Assembly (NCBI GenBank): GCA_913061235.1
Contig: CAJXTB010000014.1
Span: 62,001 to 126,000 of the forward strand
DNA from: an uncultured Pseudomonadota bacterium
Lineage (GTDB): Bacteria > Myxococcota_A > UBA796 > GCA-2862545
DNA: 64,000 nucleotides
Reading direction: 5' to 3'
How positions within the stretch are numbered: position 1 is the stretch's first letter; each line of letters begins with the position of its first letter. Below are positions 51,653 through 60,024 of this stretch, in pieces. A program made the position numbers and the translations under genes. Under the pieces are notes generated by a model, which saw only the letters and a program-made list of their open reading frames with translations, was not told the DNA's origin and did not search any database.

Positions 51653-54613
51653 ATGCGCATGCCAAATCGATGGACCTCTAGTGTGGCGGCTTTTGTGGCT
51701 TCGGTGGGACTCGGCTTGCCCCAGCAGGCCTCTGCAGATCCGACCCCCTGGCAGTGTGGTCGCACCCGGAACGTCGGCTGCTTCAACTGCAGCGCGCTGG
51801 ACAATGAGGACAACAGCAACAGCTGTGCGCCGTCGTCCAATCGTGGTCGGACCAAGGACGACTTCACTATGCTGTTCACCCCGAATACCAACATGTGGGT
51901 CGACGTAGGCGTTGCAGCGGGCAGCGACCTGAAGCTGGCGTTGTACGCCACGAGTAGCAGCGTGTGTAACGCCTCATTCGCCAATACCAACCAGTATCCT
52001 GGGTGGGGCTTTGACCCGCAGCTCGGCTTCGAGGTGTCCGCCAACGCCACCACGTACATCGCCGTCGAAGAGCTGGATGACGACTGGGATTTCTCACCCA
52101 GCTGGCGCATGAATATGTACCGGTTTGGCTGCTGTCCAGACAACGACGGCGACGAAACATACGCCTACAATGCCGCTGCTTGCCCAAATATGCCGGTGAG
52201 CAAGCGGGACTGTAACGATTCCGACGGCACCAACGCACCCGGCCGCCCTGAAGTCTGCGACGGACGCGACAACAACTGCGACGGCCAAGCCGACAACGGA
52301 CTCACCTTTCGCCGTTATTATCGCGATGCTGACGGCGATAACTTTGGTAACAGTGCCTCTTTCCGCGATGCCTGTGCCCAGCCCAGCGGCTACGTGCTGA
52401 ACAACACCGACTGCAACGACTCCGAACGTTTGTCCTACCCAGGGCGTACCGAAGTCTGCGACGGCATTGACAACAACTGCAACTTGCAGACGGACGAAGG
52501 CACACTAAGTACGTTCTACCGGGACTTTGACGGCGACAACTACGGTGATAGCAACAACGCCCAGCAGGCATGTAGTCAGCCCAATGGCTTCAACAGTCGC
52601 TCCGGCGACTGCAATGACAACGATGCCGCGCGCTACCCTGGAAACCCCGAGGTCTGCGACAACAAGGACAATGACTGCAACAACGTTGTCGACGATGGCG
52701 CGGGCACAGTCTGGTACCGAGATGCGGACTCGGACGGGTCGGGCCTTGCGAACGTCAGCCGAGTGTCGTGCAGCCAGCCATCTGGATTCGTGAGCTCTGC
52801 CGGGGATTGTGATGACACCACTGGACTACGTCGACCGGGCTTGAACGAGTCGTGTGACGGCTTGGACAACGACTGCAACTTCATCATTGACGATGGCGTT
52901 GGCCAGACTTGGTACGTGGATGCGGACGGCGATGACCGCGGTAACCCCAACACCGGCGTCCAATCGTGTAGCAACCCTGGCGGACGGGTGCTCACCTTTG
53001 ATGACTGCGACGACACCACCGCACTTCGCAGCCCTCTGCGCGACGAAGTGTGTGACGGTATCGACAACGACTGTGACTTGGTGGTGGATGACGGTGTAGG
53101 CCCCGTGTGGTTCCGCGACGCCGACCGTGACCAGTTCGGGGACAGCACGAGTCAACGGCAGTCCTGCTCACAGCCCGCTGGCTACGTCAACAACAGCAGC
53201 GACTGTGATGACGGCACCAACCGCCGCTACCCAGGACTGGCCGAGACCTGCGACGGCCTCGACAACAACTGCAACGTGGCGATTGACGAAGACGCTGTAG
53301 ACGCGCTGACTTGGTACAACGACTTTGACGGCGATGGCTACGGCGACCCCGGACAACAGGCCCGCCAGTGCGACAACCCGGGTGGCTACGTCAGCAACGG
53401 GGGCGACTGCAACGACCGCGCATCCGGCGTGAATCCTGGGGCTGTCGACACCCCGTACGACACCATTGACCAGGACTGCGTGGGCGGCGACGTCTGTGAT
53501 GCAGACGGTGACGGTGTTCCAGCGACAATTGGACTGTGCGGCGGAAGCGACTGTGCAGACGGCGACCCGAACATCCGCCCCGGCGTGACCGAGGTCGTAG
53601 ACGGCATCGACAACGACTGTGACGGCGTGATTGACGAAGACTCGAACGCCAACGATGACGACCGAGATGGCTGGACCGAAGACGCCGGCGACTGTGACGA
53701 CGCGGACCCAAGCGTCTTCCCGGGGGCCCGTGAGGTCTGCAGTGGCACCGACTCCGACTGTGACGGCGTGGTCGATGAAGACACGCTCTGTACAGATGAC
53801 GACAACGATGGTTCGAGCGAAGACCAAGGGGACTGCAACGATAGCGACCCCAACGTGGGTCCACACGCGCAAGAGTTCCCTGGCAACGGCATCGACGATG
53901 ACTGCGACGGCGTTGTTGACGCGGGTGGGTTCGACACAGACGGCGACGGCGTGACCGAAGACGCCGGCGACTGTGATGACCTCGACCCGAGCGTGTACCC
54001 ATCGGCCGTGGAAGTGGCGGACGGCGTGGACAACAACTGCGACGGTGAGATCGACGAAAACACCGATGCGTCGGACGACGACCTCGACGGATTTACCGAA
54101 GAAGAGGGCGACTGCGACGACGACAATGAGGACATCAACCCCGACGCCGTCGAGATTCGCAACGGCCGTGATGACGACTGCAACGGCATCACCGATGACC
54201 AAGGTGCAGACTGGGACGACGACGGCGATGGCCTGACCGATGCCGAAGGTGACTGCGACGATGGCGACGCGTCCATCCGCCCAGGCGCGGAAGAGCTCGA
54301 CAACGGCATTGATGACGACTGTGATGGTGTGGTGGACGAGGGCATCGCTGACCTAGACCGCGACGGCTTCTCGGTGGCGGAAGGCGACTGCAATGATGCC
54401 GACAGTTGGGTCTTCCCCGGTGCCATTGAGATGTGCGACCGCGTGGACAACAACTGTGATGGCGCGGTGGACGAAGGGTGTGACGGGGTTGTCGATGAGG
54501 ACACCGCTGCTCCTATGGTGCCCGCTCGGTGTAGCTGCCAGACCGGTCCCACGCCGTGGGCCTGGCTGCCGTTGCTCTTGGCGCTGCCGCTGGTCCGGAG
54601 GCGTCGCTCATGA
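51653..54613 (+). CDS. Secreted MopE-repeat protein with MYXO-CTERM-like anchor
   Basis: A 986-residue exported protein. The signal peptide ends near PQQASA-D; residues about 30-165 form a Cys-containing N-terminal domain; about fourteen copies of a Cys/Asp repeat follow (CDGIDNNCD, DGIDNDCDGVID) of the MopE/putative metal-binding type, with Ca2+- or Cu-binding character. The C-terminus is Cys-Ser-Cys, a hydrophobic segment and VRRRRS, the layout of the myxobacterial MYXO-CTERM sorting signal. Middle repeats have aromatic inserts (WYRDADSDG), later ones are simpler and very acidic. The next gene overlaps by ATGA. Probably cell-surface displayed. Confidence 0.9.
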   Translation: MRMPNRWTSSVAAFVASVGLGLPQQASADPTPWQCGRTRNVGCFNCSALDNEDNSNSCAPSSNRGRTKDDFTMLFTPNTNMWVDVGVAAGSDLKLALYATSSSVCNASFANTNQYPGWGFDPQLGFEVSANATTYIAVEELDDDWDFSPSWRMNMYRFGCCPDNDGDETYAYNAAACPNMPVSKRDCNDSDGTNAPGRPEVCDGRDNNCDGQADNGLTFRRYYRDADGDNFGNSASFRDACAQPSGYVLNNTDCNDSERLSYPGRTEVCDGIDNNCNLQTDEGTLSTFYRDFDGDNYGDSNNAQQACSQPNGFNSRSGDCNDNDAARYPGNPEVCDNKDNDCNNVVDDGAGTVWYRDADSDGSGLANVSRVSCSQPSGFVSSAGDCDDTTGLRRPGLNESCDGLDNDCNFIIDDGVGQTWYVDADGDDRGNPNTGVQSCSNPGGRVLTFDDCDDTTALRSPLRDEVCDGIDNDCDLVVDDGVGPVWFRDADRDQFGDSTSQRQSCSQPAGYVNNSSDCDDGTNRRYPGLAETCDGLDNNCNVAIDEDAVDALTWYNDFDGDGYGDPGQQARQCDNPGGYVSNGGDCNDRASGVNPGAVDTPYDTIDQDCVGGDVCDADGDGVPATIGLCGGSDCADGDPNIRPGVTEVVDGIDNDCDGVIDEDSNANDDDRDGWTEDAGDCDDADPSVFPGAREVCSGTDSDCDGVVDEDTLCTDDDNDGSSEDQGDCNDSDPNVGPHAQEFPGNGIDDDCDGVVDAGGFDTDGDGVTEDAGDCDDLDPSVYPSAVEVADGVDNNCDGEIDENTDASDDDLDGFTEEEGDCDDDNEDINPDAVEIRNGRDDDCNGITDDQGADWDDDGDGLTDAEGDCDDGDASIRPGAEELDNGIDDDCDGVVDEGIADLDRDGFSVAEGDCNDADSWVFPGAIEMCDRVDNNCDGAVDEGCDGVVDEDTAAPMVPARCSCQTGPTPWAWLPLLLALPLVRRRRS

Positions 54614-56070
54614 GCCGGTTCTTCGCAGCCACCAGCGTGCTCTTGCTCGCCGCGTGTACGACCAACGACGGACCCGGCATTGGGGTCCTTGACTCACGCT
54701 TTGTCGTCCCAGCCTTCCTAGACGTTGGCGAAGCCGCAGCGGGGGACAGCCACGCCTTCACCATCCCGCTGACCAGCGAGTTTGGTGCCGGAACCTTGTT
54801 TCAGGTCGACGTGCTCAACCTAGAGGATGAGGTGTTCTTTTGGGCCGGAGACCCCGTGACCATCGCGTCGCAGGAGTCCGCTGACATTCCGTTTGTGTTC
54901 GAACCGACCGGCGAGGCGAACTCTCGCGCTATCGTCACCTTCCTCATTCGGGGAGATGGTGATGCGGAGGGCCAAGTCGAGCTTGTCGTTCGTGGCCGAG
55001 GCGTGTCGCTGAACGTGGCACGATGGCCCGCGATTCTTGACTTTGGTCCTGTTGTTGAGACTCGCTCACGCGTGCGCGAGGTCACCGTCGCCAACGACAG
55101 CTTGCTGCCCGTCAACATCATCGAAGCGGACCTGGACGGAGATGGATTCTCCCTCGAAGAGGTCATGCCAGTCACCGTCCCAGCCGGACAGACCATCGAG
55201 CTGGACATTCGCTACACTGCCGCCGATTCCCTGTCGTCGGAAGGCGACCTCATTCTTACCCTTCAGGACGGCACGCAGCTGGCACCTGTCGTTGTACGGG
55301 CGAATGATTGCACCGGTGGTTCCGCCTCTTTGTACGACAACGACACGGACGGTTGGACCTCGTGTGCGGGCGACTGCGATGACGCCCAGCCCAACGTCAA
55401 CCCCGCTGCGCCCGAGATTGCAGACGGACGAGATAACGACTGCGACGGTCAAATAGACGAAGGAACTACCGCTTTTGACGACGACGGTGACGGGTTTACC
55501 GAGCAGCAAGGCGACTGCAACGACAGTGCCTTCACCGTCAATCCAGGACGAACCGAGCTGCTAGGTGATGGCATCGACAATGACTGTGACGGCGTGGCCG
55601 ACCTTGGCAGCGACGACATTGACGGCGATGGCTACAGTCCAGTTGCCGGCGACTGCGACGACCGAAACGCCTCCATTCGACCGGGAGCCGCGGAGCTTGC
55701 CGACGGAAGCGACAACAACTGCAACTCGGTCGTAGACGAAGGTACCCGCCTGTATGACGACGATGGCGACGGCTTCTGTGAGTCTGTCCAAGACGCGTGC
55801 TCCGACGGTGCGCAAGGCGGCGACTGTGCCGATGGTACCGGGCTCAACTCAGCCAACGTCTACCCAGGCGCTCCCGAAATCGCTGACGGCATCGACAACG
55901 ACTGTGACGGCAACGTAGACGAGGGTACCGCCCAAGGAGACGACGACGGTGACGGGTTTTCCGAAGCTGGTGGAGACTGCAATGACAGCAACGCCAATAT
56001 CCACCCCGGTCGCTTCGAAGTGCGCGGGAACAACATTGATGACGACTGTGATGCCAACACACCGGACTGA
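54610..56070 (+). CDS. MopE-repeat lipoprotein
   Basis: A 486-residue lipoprotein (lipobox LLAAC). Residues about 25-235 are Ig-like/ASPM-SPD-2-Hydin-like beta domains (RWPAILDFGPV, REVTVANDSLLPVNI), and about five MopE-type Cys/Asp repeats follow (ADGRDNDCDGQID, ADGSDNNCNSVVD). It starts within the stop of the preceding MopE gene (ATGA), so the two related proteins are made together: one anchored by a C-terminal signal, one by lipid. Confidence 0.87.
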   Translation: MSRFFAATSVLLLAACTTNDGPGIGVLDSRFVVPAFLDVGEAAAGDSHAFTIPLTSEFGAGTLFQVDVLNLEDEVFFWAGDPVTIASQESADIPFVFEPTGEANSRAIVTFLIRGDGDAEGQVELVVRGRGVSLNVARWPAILDFGPVVETRSRVREVTVANDSLLPVNIIEADLDGDGFSLEEVMPVTVPAGQTIELDIRYTAADSLSSEGDLILTLQDGTQLAPVVVRANDCTGGSASLYDNDTDGWTSCAGDCDDAQPNVNPAAPEIADGRDNDCDGQIDEGTTAFDDDGDGFTEQQGDCNDSAFTVNPGRTELLGDGIDNDCDGVADLGSDDIDGDGYSPVAGDCDDRNASIRPGAAELADGSDNNCNSVVDEGTRLYDDDGDGFCESVQDACSDGAQGGDCADGTGLNSANVYPGAPEIADGIDNDCDGNVDEGTAQGDDDGDGFSEAGGDCNDSNANIHPGRFEVRGNNIDDDCDANTPD

Positions 56071-56107
56071 GCTTTCAACTTGATAAGGTCTGGGTCATAC
56101 GAGAGAA

Positions 56108-56296
56108 CAGAGGTCAGAGGTCAGAGGTCAGAGCGTGCACCTTCGGCGCAAGCAACAGCGAGTTGTCTGCGCCTTTCCCCGCGCAAGCGTCTTCGTGACA
56201 TCCCGTTGCTGGACTTTAGAAACCTAGTCTAAAGCTTCTGAAATGCCGACGCCCCAGGGCGTCTGCTCTGACTTCTGACGTCTGATGTCTGACCTC
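56108..56296. repeat. Structured intergenic region: heptamer repeats in a long inverted repeat with inner hairpins
   Basis: The 300-base gap between the MopE lipoprotein and the phosphoesterase has no credible gene. Three exact AGGTCAG heptamers (56111-56131) lie in a left arm (56108-56134) that is complementary, with mismatches, to a right arm of four CTCTGAC-like units (56265-56296). Inside are CTTTAGA/TCTAAAG (56214-56220 with 56228-56234) and the perfect hairpin GACGCCC-CA-GGGCGTC (56248-56263). It may be a terminator complex, a non-coding RNA or a repetitive element; I cannot tell which. Confidence 0.6.
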
Positions 56297-56370
56297 CCGA
56301 ACCGCTTCGATTTCCGACAGCTGACTACCGTCCCAACGACAGCCCCACTCAGTTGCATTAGGCCAATCGT

Positions 56371-57582
56371 ATGAACCTGTGGATCAAAGAACGTCTTTGC
56401 CCAATGGCAGCGGACCGCCTGCTCGTCGTGTTGTCCGACCTCGAGATGGGGGCGGGCGGTGTCAGTGACGACTTTCCGCAGTCCGAGTCCGTTATCGAGG
56501 TTCTCGCTCGCTACGATGACGCGCCGTACGATGACATCGAGGTGGTCTTCGTCTTCAACGGGGACACCTTCGACTTTCTCAAGACCTCCGTCGACGGCAA
56601 GTACACCCACCACGTCGACCTGACTGTGGCTCGGCGTAAGTTTGCCCGAATCGCCCAAGCCCACTCGGCCTTTCTAGACGGTCTTGCGGTGCGGCTTCAG
56701 CGGCCGCGGCGGAGCGTTCACTTCGTTGTCGGAAACCACGACCCCGAGCTGTTTTTCGTGGGCGTGCAGCAAGACCTCGCGCGACGGCTTCGTGCGCCGG
56801 GTCGCGTCTTTGTGCACTCATGGGCCTACACCACCGGGGAAGTCCGGATTGAGCACGGCAGCCAAGGTGACAGCCTGTTCCGTATGGACCCCGCCCATCC
56901 ATTCATCAAGTACGAAGGGCGAGACGTCATTGCCTACCCATGGGGTTCGGTGGCCTTGTTGGATGTGGCCATGCCCATGCAGCCGGCGCTGTACCATGTC
57001 GACCGACTCAAGCCACGCGAGCGGGCTCTGGAGCTACTGCCGGAGGTCAAAGAGCTTATTCTAGCGTCTTACTGGCGCTACTGGACAGGCGAGCGGCTTC
57101 GGTCGGCGTGGGGTGCACATGACCCCATGACGCACATCAGCTGGACCATGTTCAAAGAGGTCATTCACCGCTGGCGGAGTGGCGACATGAGCTTGTCCGT
57201 TCGCGACCGCTACGAAGGATGGATGACCGGCGACCGGGCGCCCAAGCTGTGGATTGTGGGCCATGAGCACTGTCCCTCTGTCCTGACCTGGGCAGACCGA
57301 ACGCTCCTTGTGACGGGATGCTGGCGTAATGAGTACGCGCTGTCGCCAGACGGTCGCACCCAGACCCGCCTGCCGAACGTGTATGCGGAAGTGTTTATGG
57401 AGGGTGAAAAGGTTCTTCGCAGTGAGCTTATAGAGGTGGCACCTCCGCCATTGCCTGCCGGCTACTGTCCCGATTCCGTGTTCGATATCTTGCCAGCCGT
57501 CCGCGAGCTGTTGGCCTCGTCCGCCCAGCGCCAAGCAGACGTCAAGGCTCAGCAAGCCCAAGAAGCACGCGAGAAAGAGTAG
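56371..57582 (+). CDS. Calcineurin-like metallophosphoesterase
   Basis: A 403-residue cytoplasmic protein with the binuclear-metal motifs SDLEMG (usually DxH; here Glu instead of His), NGDTFDF, GNHDPE, HGSQGD and GHEHC. The overall plan resembles UDP-2,3-diacylglucosamine hydrolases (LpxH-like) but is longer, with a helical C-terminal tail (about 370-403, Gln/Ala/Glu rich). ATG 56371 was kept; ATG 56404 is possible. The substrate is unknown. Confidence 0.85.
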   Translation: MNLWIKERLCPMAADRLLVVLSDLEMGAGGVSDDFPQSESVIEVLARYDDAPYDDIEVVFVFNGDTFDFLKTSVDGKYTHHVDLTVARRKFARIAQAHSAFLDGLAVRLQRPRRSVHFVVGNHDPELFFVGVQQDLARRLRAPGRVFVHSWAYTTGEVRIEHGSQGDSLFRMDPAHPFIKYEGRDVIAYPWGSVALLDVAMPMQPALYHVDRLKPRERALELLPEVKELILASYWRYWTGERLRSAWGAHDPMTHISWTMFKEVIHRWRSGDMSLSVRDRYEGWMTGDRAPKLWIVGHEHCPSVLTWADRTLLVTGCWRNEYALSPDGRTQTRLPNVYAEVFMEGEKVLRSELIEVAPPPLPAGYCPDSVFDILPAVRELLASSAQRQADVKAQQAQEAREKE

Positions 57583-57667
57583 CCGCAACAATCGCTGGCA
57601 CCCTGGTGACACTCCGTGGCGCAGTCTCGGGAAGGCGCCTCGATACATAAGGTCTGCTGGGGGCAGG

Positions 57668-58024
57668 GTGGTGACGTGTGGGTCGTGCGGTCGGGTGATG
57701 GAGCCGAGGGCGTCGTGGACGTCTCGTGGAGTGGTGCCGAAGTATTGCTCGGCTGGGTGCCGTCGTCACAAACCTACAGCGCTGGACCGTGAGCTTGAAG
57801 ACACTGTGCTTCGGCTGCTGGAGACCCGGCCGCGTGGGGCGACCATCTGCCCGTCTGAAGCGGCTCGTGCTGTGACAGAGGACTGGCGTCCGTTGATGGA
57901 GCGAACCCGTCGTGCAGCACGTCGTCTTGTCGCAGCTGGACGCGTGGTCATCACTCAGAAAGGCCGTGTTGTGGACCCGTCCACGGCAAGAGGTCCCATT
58001 CGTATTCGCAAGGGTGACTCATGA
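57668..58024 (+). CDS. DUF2256/DUF3253 zinc-ribbon and winged-helix-like protein
   Basis: A 118-residue protein. An N-terminal zinc ribbon of the DUF2256 type (CGSCGR, YCSAGCRR) is fused to a DUF3253 domain (TICPSEAARA, WRPLMERTRRAARRL, GPIRIRKG). Both domains are often found beside PhrB-type photolyases, as here: the photolyase ATG lies inside this stop codon (ATGA). GTG 57668 or GTG 57671 is the start. A nucleic-acid-binding helper role is an inference. Confidence 0.85.
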   Translation: MVTCGSCGRVMEPRASWTSRGVVPKYCSAGCRRHKPTALDRELEDTVLRLLETRPRGATICPSEAARAVTEDWRPLMERTRRAARRLVAAGRVVITQKGRVVDPSTARGPIRIRKGDS

Positions 58025-59646
58025 AGATGTTCCGAAAGGCCCTCGCTGCTGTACAGCCTCAGGTTGGCGAACGACAGTGGGTGTACGTGCCTTATGACCA
58101 GCTCACCCACCGAGTCGGGCCCCTGGCAGACGCAGCGCCGTCGGATGTTGGCATTGTGCTGGTGGAGTCTCTGAGCAAGCCACGGCGTCGTCCGTACCAC
58201 AAGCAGAAGCTGGCCTTATTGCTGACGAACATGCGTCATTTTGCACTGGAGCAGGCTGCACGTGGCGTAGCTGTCGACTACCGCGCTGGCGAAGACGACT
58301 ACGCGACGCAGCTGACGGCGGCAGCACAGGAGCACGGCGCTTTGGTGTGCATGCGTCCCGCCGAACGGGAGCTTCGAGCCGAGCTAGCGCCTCTGGTCAG
58401 CGCGGGGCTGCTGTCCTGGGTAGACCACGAAGGATGGCTGACGTCGTCGCAGGACTTTCGCGCGAGTGCTGGCAAGACCCAGTTCCGCATGGATGCCTTC
58501 TATAGATTCGTCCGACGCAAGACGGGTGTGTTGATGGACGACGGCTCACCCATCGGTGGGCAATTCAGCTTTGACGGCGACAACCGCGAGCGATGGGATG
58601 GCACGCCAGAGGCGCCCGAGCTGCCTCGCTTTGTTCCCGATGCCGTCACGCTGGAGGTGGGCGAGCTGCTGACATCGGGTGTGCTCAAGGACCATCCAGG
58701 AACCCTGGACCTTGCGGCGATTGCCGCGACGCATGCAGATGCCGAGCGCTGGTGGCAGTGGGCGAAGGACTGCTGCATGACCGACTTTGGTCCCTATGAA
58801 GATGCCATGAGCACCAAGTCGGCCACGCTCTTTCACACCCACATCTCGCCGCTGTTGAATCTTCACCGGGTGCTGCCTCAGCAGGTCGTGGAAGATGTTG
58901 AGGAGCTCGACATTCCGTTGAACAGCAAAGAAGGCTTCATTCGACAGGTCTTGGGATGGCGCGAGTTTGTGCGGCATGTTCATGAAGTGACGGATGGCTT
59001 TCGCGTCTTGCCCAAGGACCCGACCTTCACGGGTGTGCCCTTTGAGCATCCGACCAGCGGAGTAGACGCCGGTGCCCATCCCACCGTTCTCGACGGTGAG
59101 CTGGACTTGCCACCGACCTATTGGGAAGGGGCGCCGTCTGGTCTGGCCTGCCTAGATGCCTCTACGGAGACGGTCTGGGCGACAGGCCATAGCCACCACA
59201 TCACGCGACTCATGGTGCTGTCGAACATCGCTCGGCTGTTGGACGTGTCTCCGCGCCAGCTGACCGACTGGTTCTGGGTAGCCTACGATGACGCATTTGA
59301 CTGGGTCGTAGAGCCGAACGTACTGGCTATGGGCACGTTTGCTGTGGGCGGCGTCATGACCACCAAGCCCTACGTGTCCGGGGCCAACTACATCCACAAG
59401 ATGAGCGACTACTGCAAGAGCTGTGCGTTTCATCCCAAGAAGACCTGTCCCATCACGCCGCTGTATTGGTCGTTCCTGGCACGCAATGCTGAGGCCATGG
59501 GGAAGAACCACCGCATGAGTCTCATCATGGGGAGCTTGCGTCGCCGGAGTGACGCCAAGAAGGACCTAGACGAGCGCACGTACCGCTGGGTGCGCAAGAC
59601 GCTGGTTGCCGGTCAGGTTCTCAGGCCGCAGGACGCGCCGGAATAG
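58021..59646 (+). CDS. phrB: Iron-sulfur bacterial cryptochrome / (6-4) photolyase, PhrB type
   Basis: A 541-residue photolyase-related protein (DPRP, FeS-BCP class), expected to bind FAD, a lumazine-type antenna and a [4Fe-4S] cluster and to repair (6-4) photoproducts with blue light. The cluster Cys are likely 377, 465, 468 and 476; the first spacing (88) equals that of Agrobacterium PhrB while the last is shorter (8 versus 13). FAD-site features include GHSHHITRLM, DWFWVAYDDAFDWVVEPNV and NPMGTF-like LAMGTFAVGG. Length and motifs indicate an intact gene, coupled to the DUF2256/DUF3253 gene. Confidence 0.93.
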   Translation: MKMFRKALAAVQPQVGERQWVYVPYDQLTHRVGPLADAAPSDVGIVLVESLSKPRRRPYHKQKLALLLTNMRHFALEQAARGVAVDYRAGEDDYATQLTAAAQEHGALVCMRPAERELRAELAPLVSAGLLSWVDHEGWLTSSQDFRASAGKTQFRMDAFYRFVRRKTGVLMDDGSPIGGQFSFDGDNRERWDGTPEAPELPRFVPDAVTLEVGELLTSGVLKDHPGTLDLAAIAATHADAERWWQWAKDCCMTDFGPYEDAMSTKSATLFHTHISPLLNLHRVLPQQVVEDVEELDIPLNSKEGFIRQVLGWREFVRHVHEVTDGFRVLPKDPTFTGVPFEHPTSGVDAGAHPTVLDGELDLPPTYWEGAPSGLACLDASTETVWATGHSHHITRLMVLSNIARLLDVSPRQLTDWFWVAYDDAFDWVVEPNVLAMGTFAVGGVMTTKPYVSGANYIHKMSDYCKSCAFHPKKTCPITPLYWSFLARNAEAMGKNHRMSLIMGSLRRRSDAKKDLDERTYRWVRKTLVAGQVLRPQDAPE

Positions 59647-59941
59647 GGGCCCAGGCGTCGTAGGCTGCGACTAGCTGAACGGCGTAGATGCTCACCATCC
59701 AGGAGTCTGGCAGTGCGCCGGTGAAGGCGTTGCTGACCATAATCCCAGTGGGAATGACCGGGATGAGGCGCGCGAGCCAGAGTCCTACGGACTGGTTGCG
59801 CGCGATGAGTGCAGCCGCGACCGCGTACAGAACGGCACCGCCGACAGCTCCGAGTCGTGCGCTCTCCCAAGGACGCACCAACAGCTGCACGGCGTCGAGT
59901 GTACTCACGAGCAGGCAGGCGAGGGTGGCGAGACGAGTCAT
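59621..59941 (-). CDS. Small membrane protein, 106 residues
   Basis: Three or four hydrophobic segments (LATLACLLVSTLDAVQLL, AVLYAVAAALIA, LIPVIPTGIMVSN, VSIYAVQLVAAYDAW) with no other motif. It overlaps the convergent photolyase 3' end by 26 bases. It has the typical look of a small inner-membrane protein; the family is not recognised. Confidence 0.65.
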   Translation of the reverse strand: MTRLATLACLLVSTLDAVQLLVRPWESARLGAVGGAVLYAVAAALIARNQSVGLWLARLIPVIPTGIMVSNAFTGALPDSWMVSIYAVQLVAAYDAWAPIPARPAA

Positions 59942-59967
59942 GTACGCAGCCTAGCGTACAAACAAGT

Positions 59968-60001
59968 GTGGGCCGACTGTCCTTGCGAACAGTCGGCCCA
60001 C
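59968..60001 (-). terminator. Rho-independent-like terminator of the FAS1 gene
   Basis: A perfect 13-bp stem (59968-59980 with 59989-60001, eight-base loop) is followed on the minus strand by the T-rich ACTTGTTTGT. It lies about 23 bases after the FAS1 stop. Next to it, CGGGGCTAGCCCCG (60002-60015) is a second perfect palindrome. Confidence 0.75.
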
Positions 60002-60024
60002 CGGGGCTAGCCCCGCACAGTGAC

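Noticed and set aside
53168-54552. Long minus-strand ORFs opposite the MopE repeats
   Set aside because: Mirror frames of the repeated Asp/Gly/Cys codons; low-complexity Val/Ala- or Ser/Pro-rich products without ribosome binding sites.
56108-56134. AGGTCA-type repeats resembling eukaryotic hormone-receptor half-sites
   Set aside because: Bacterial context; the likeness is coincidental and the inverted-repeat arrangement explains the sequence better.
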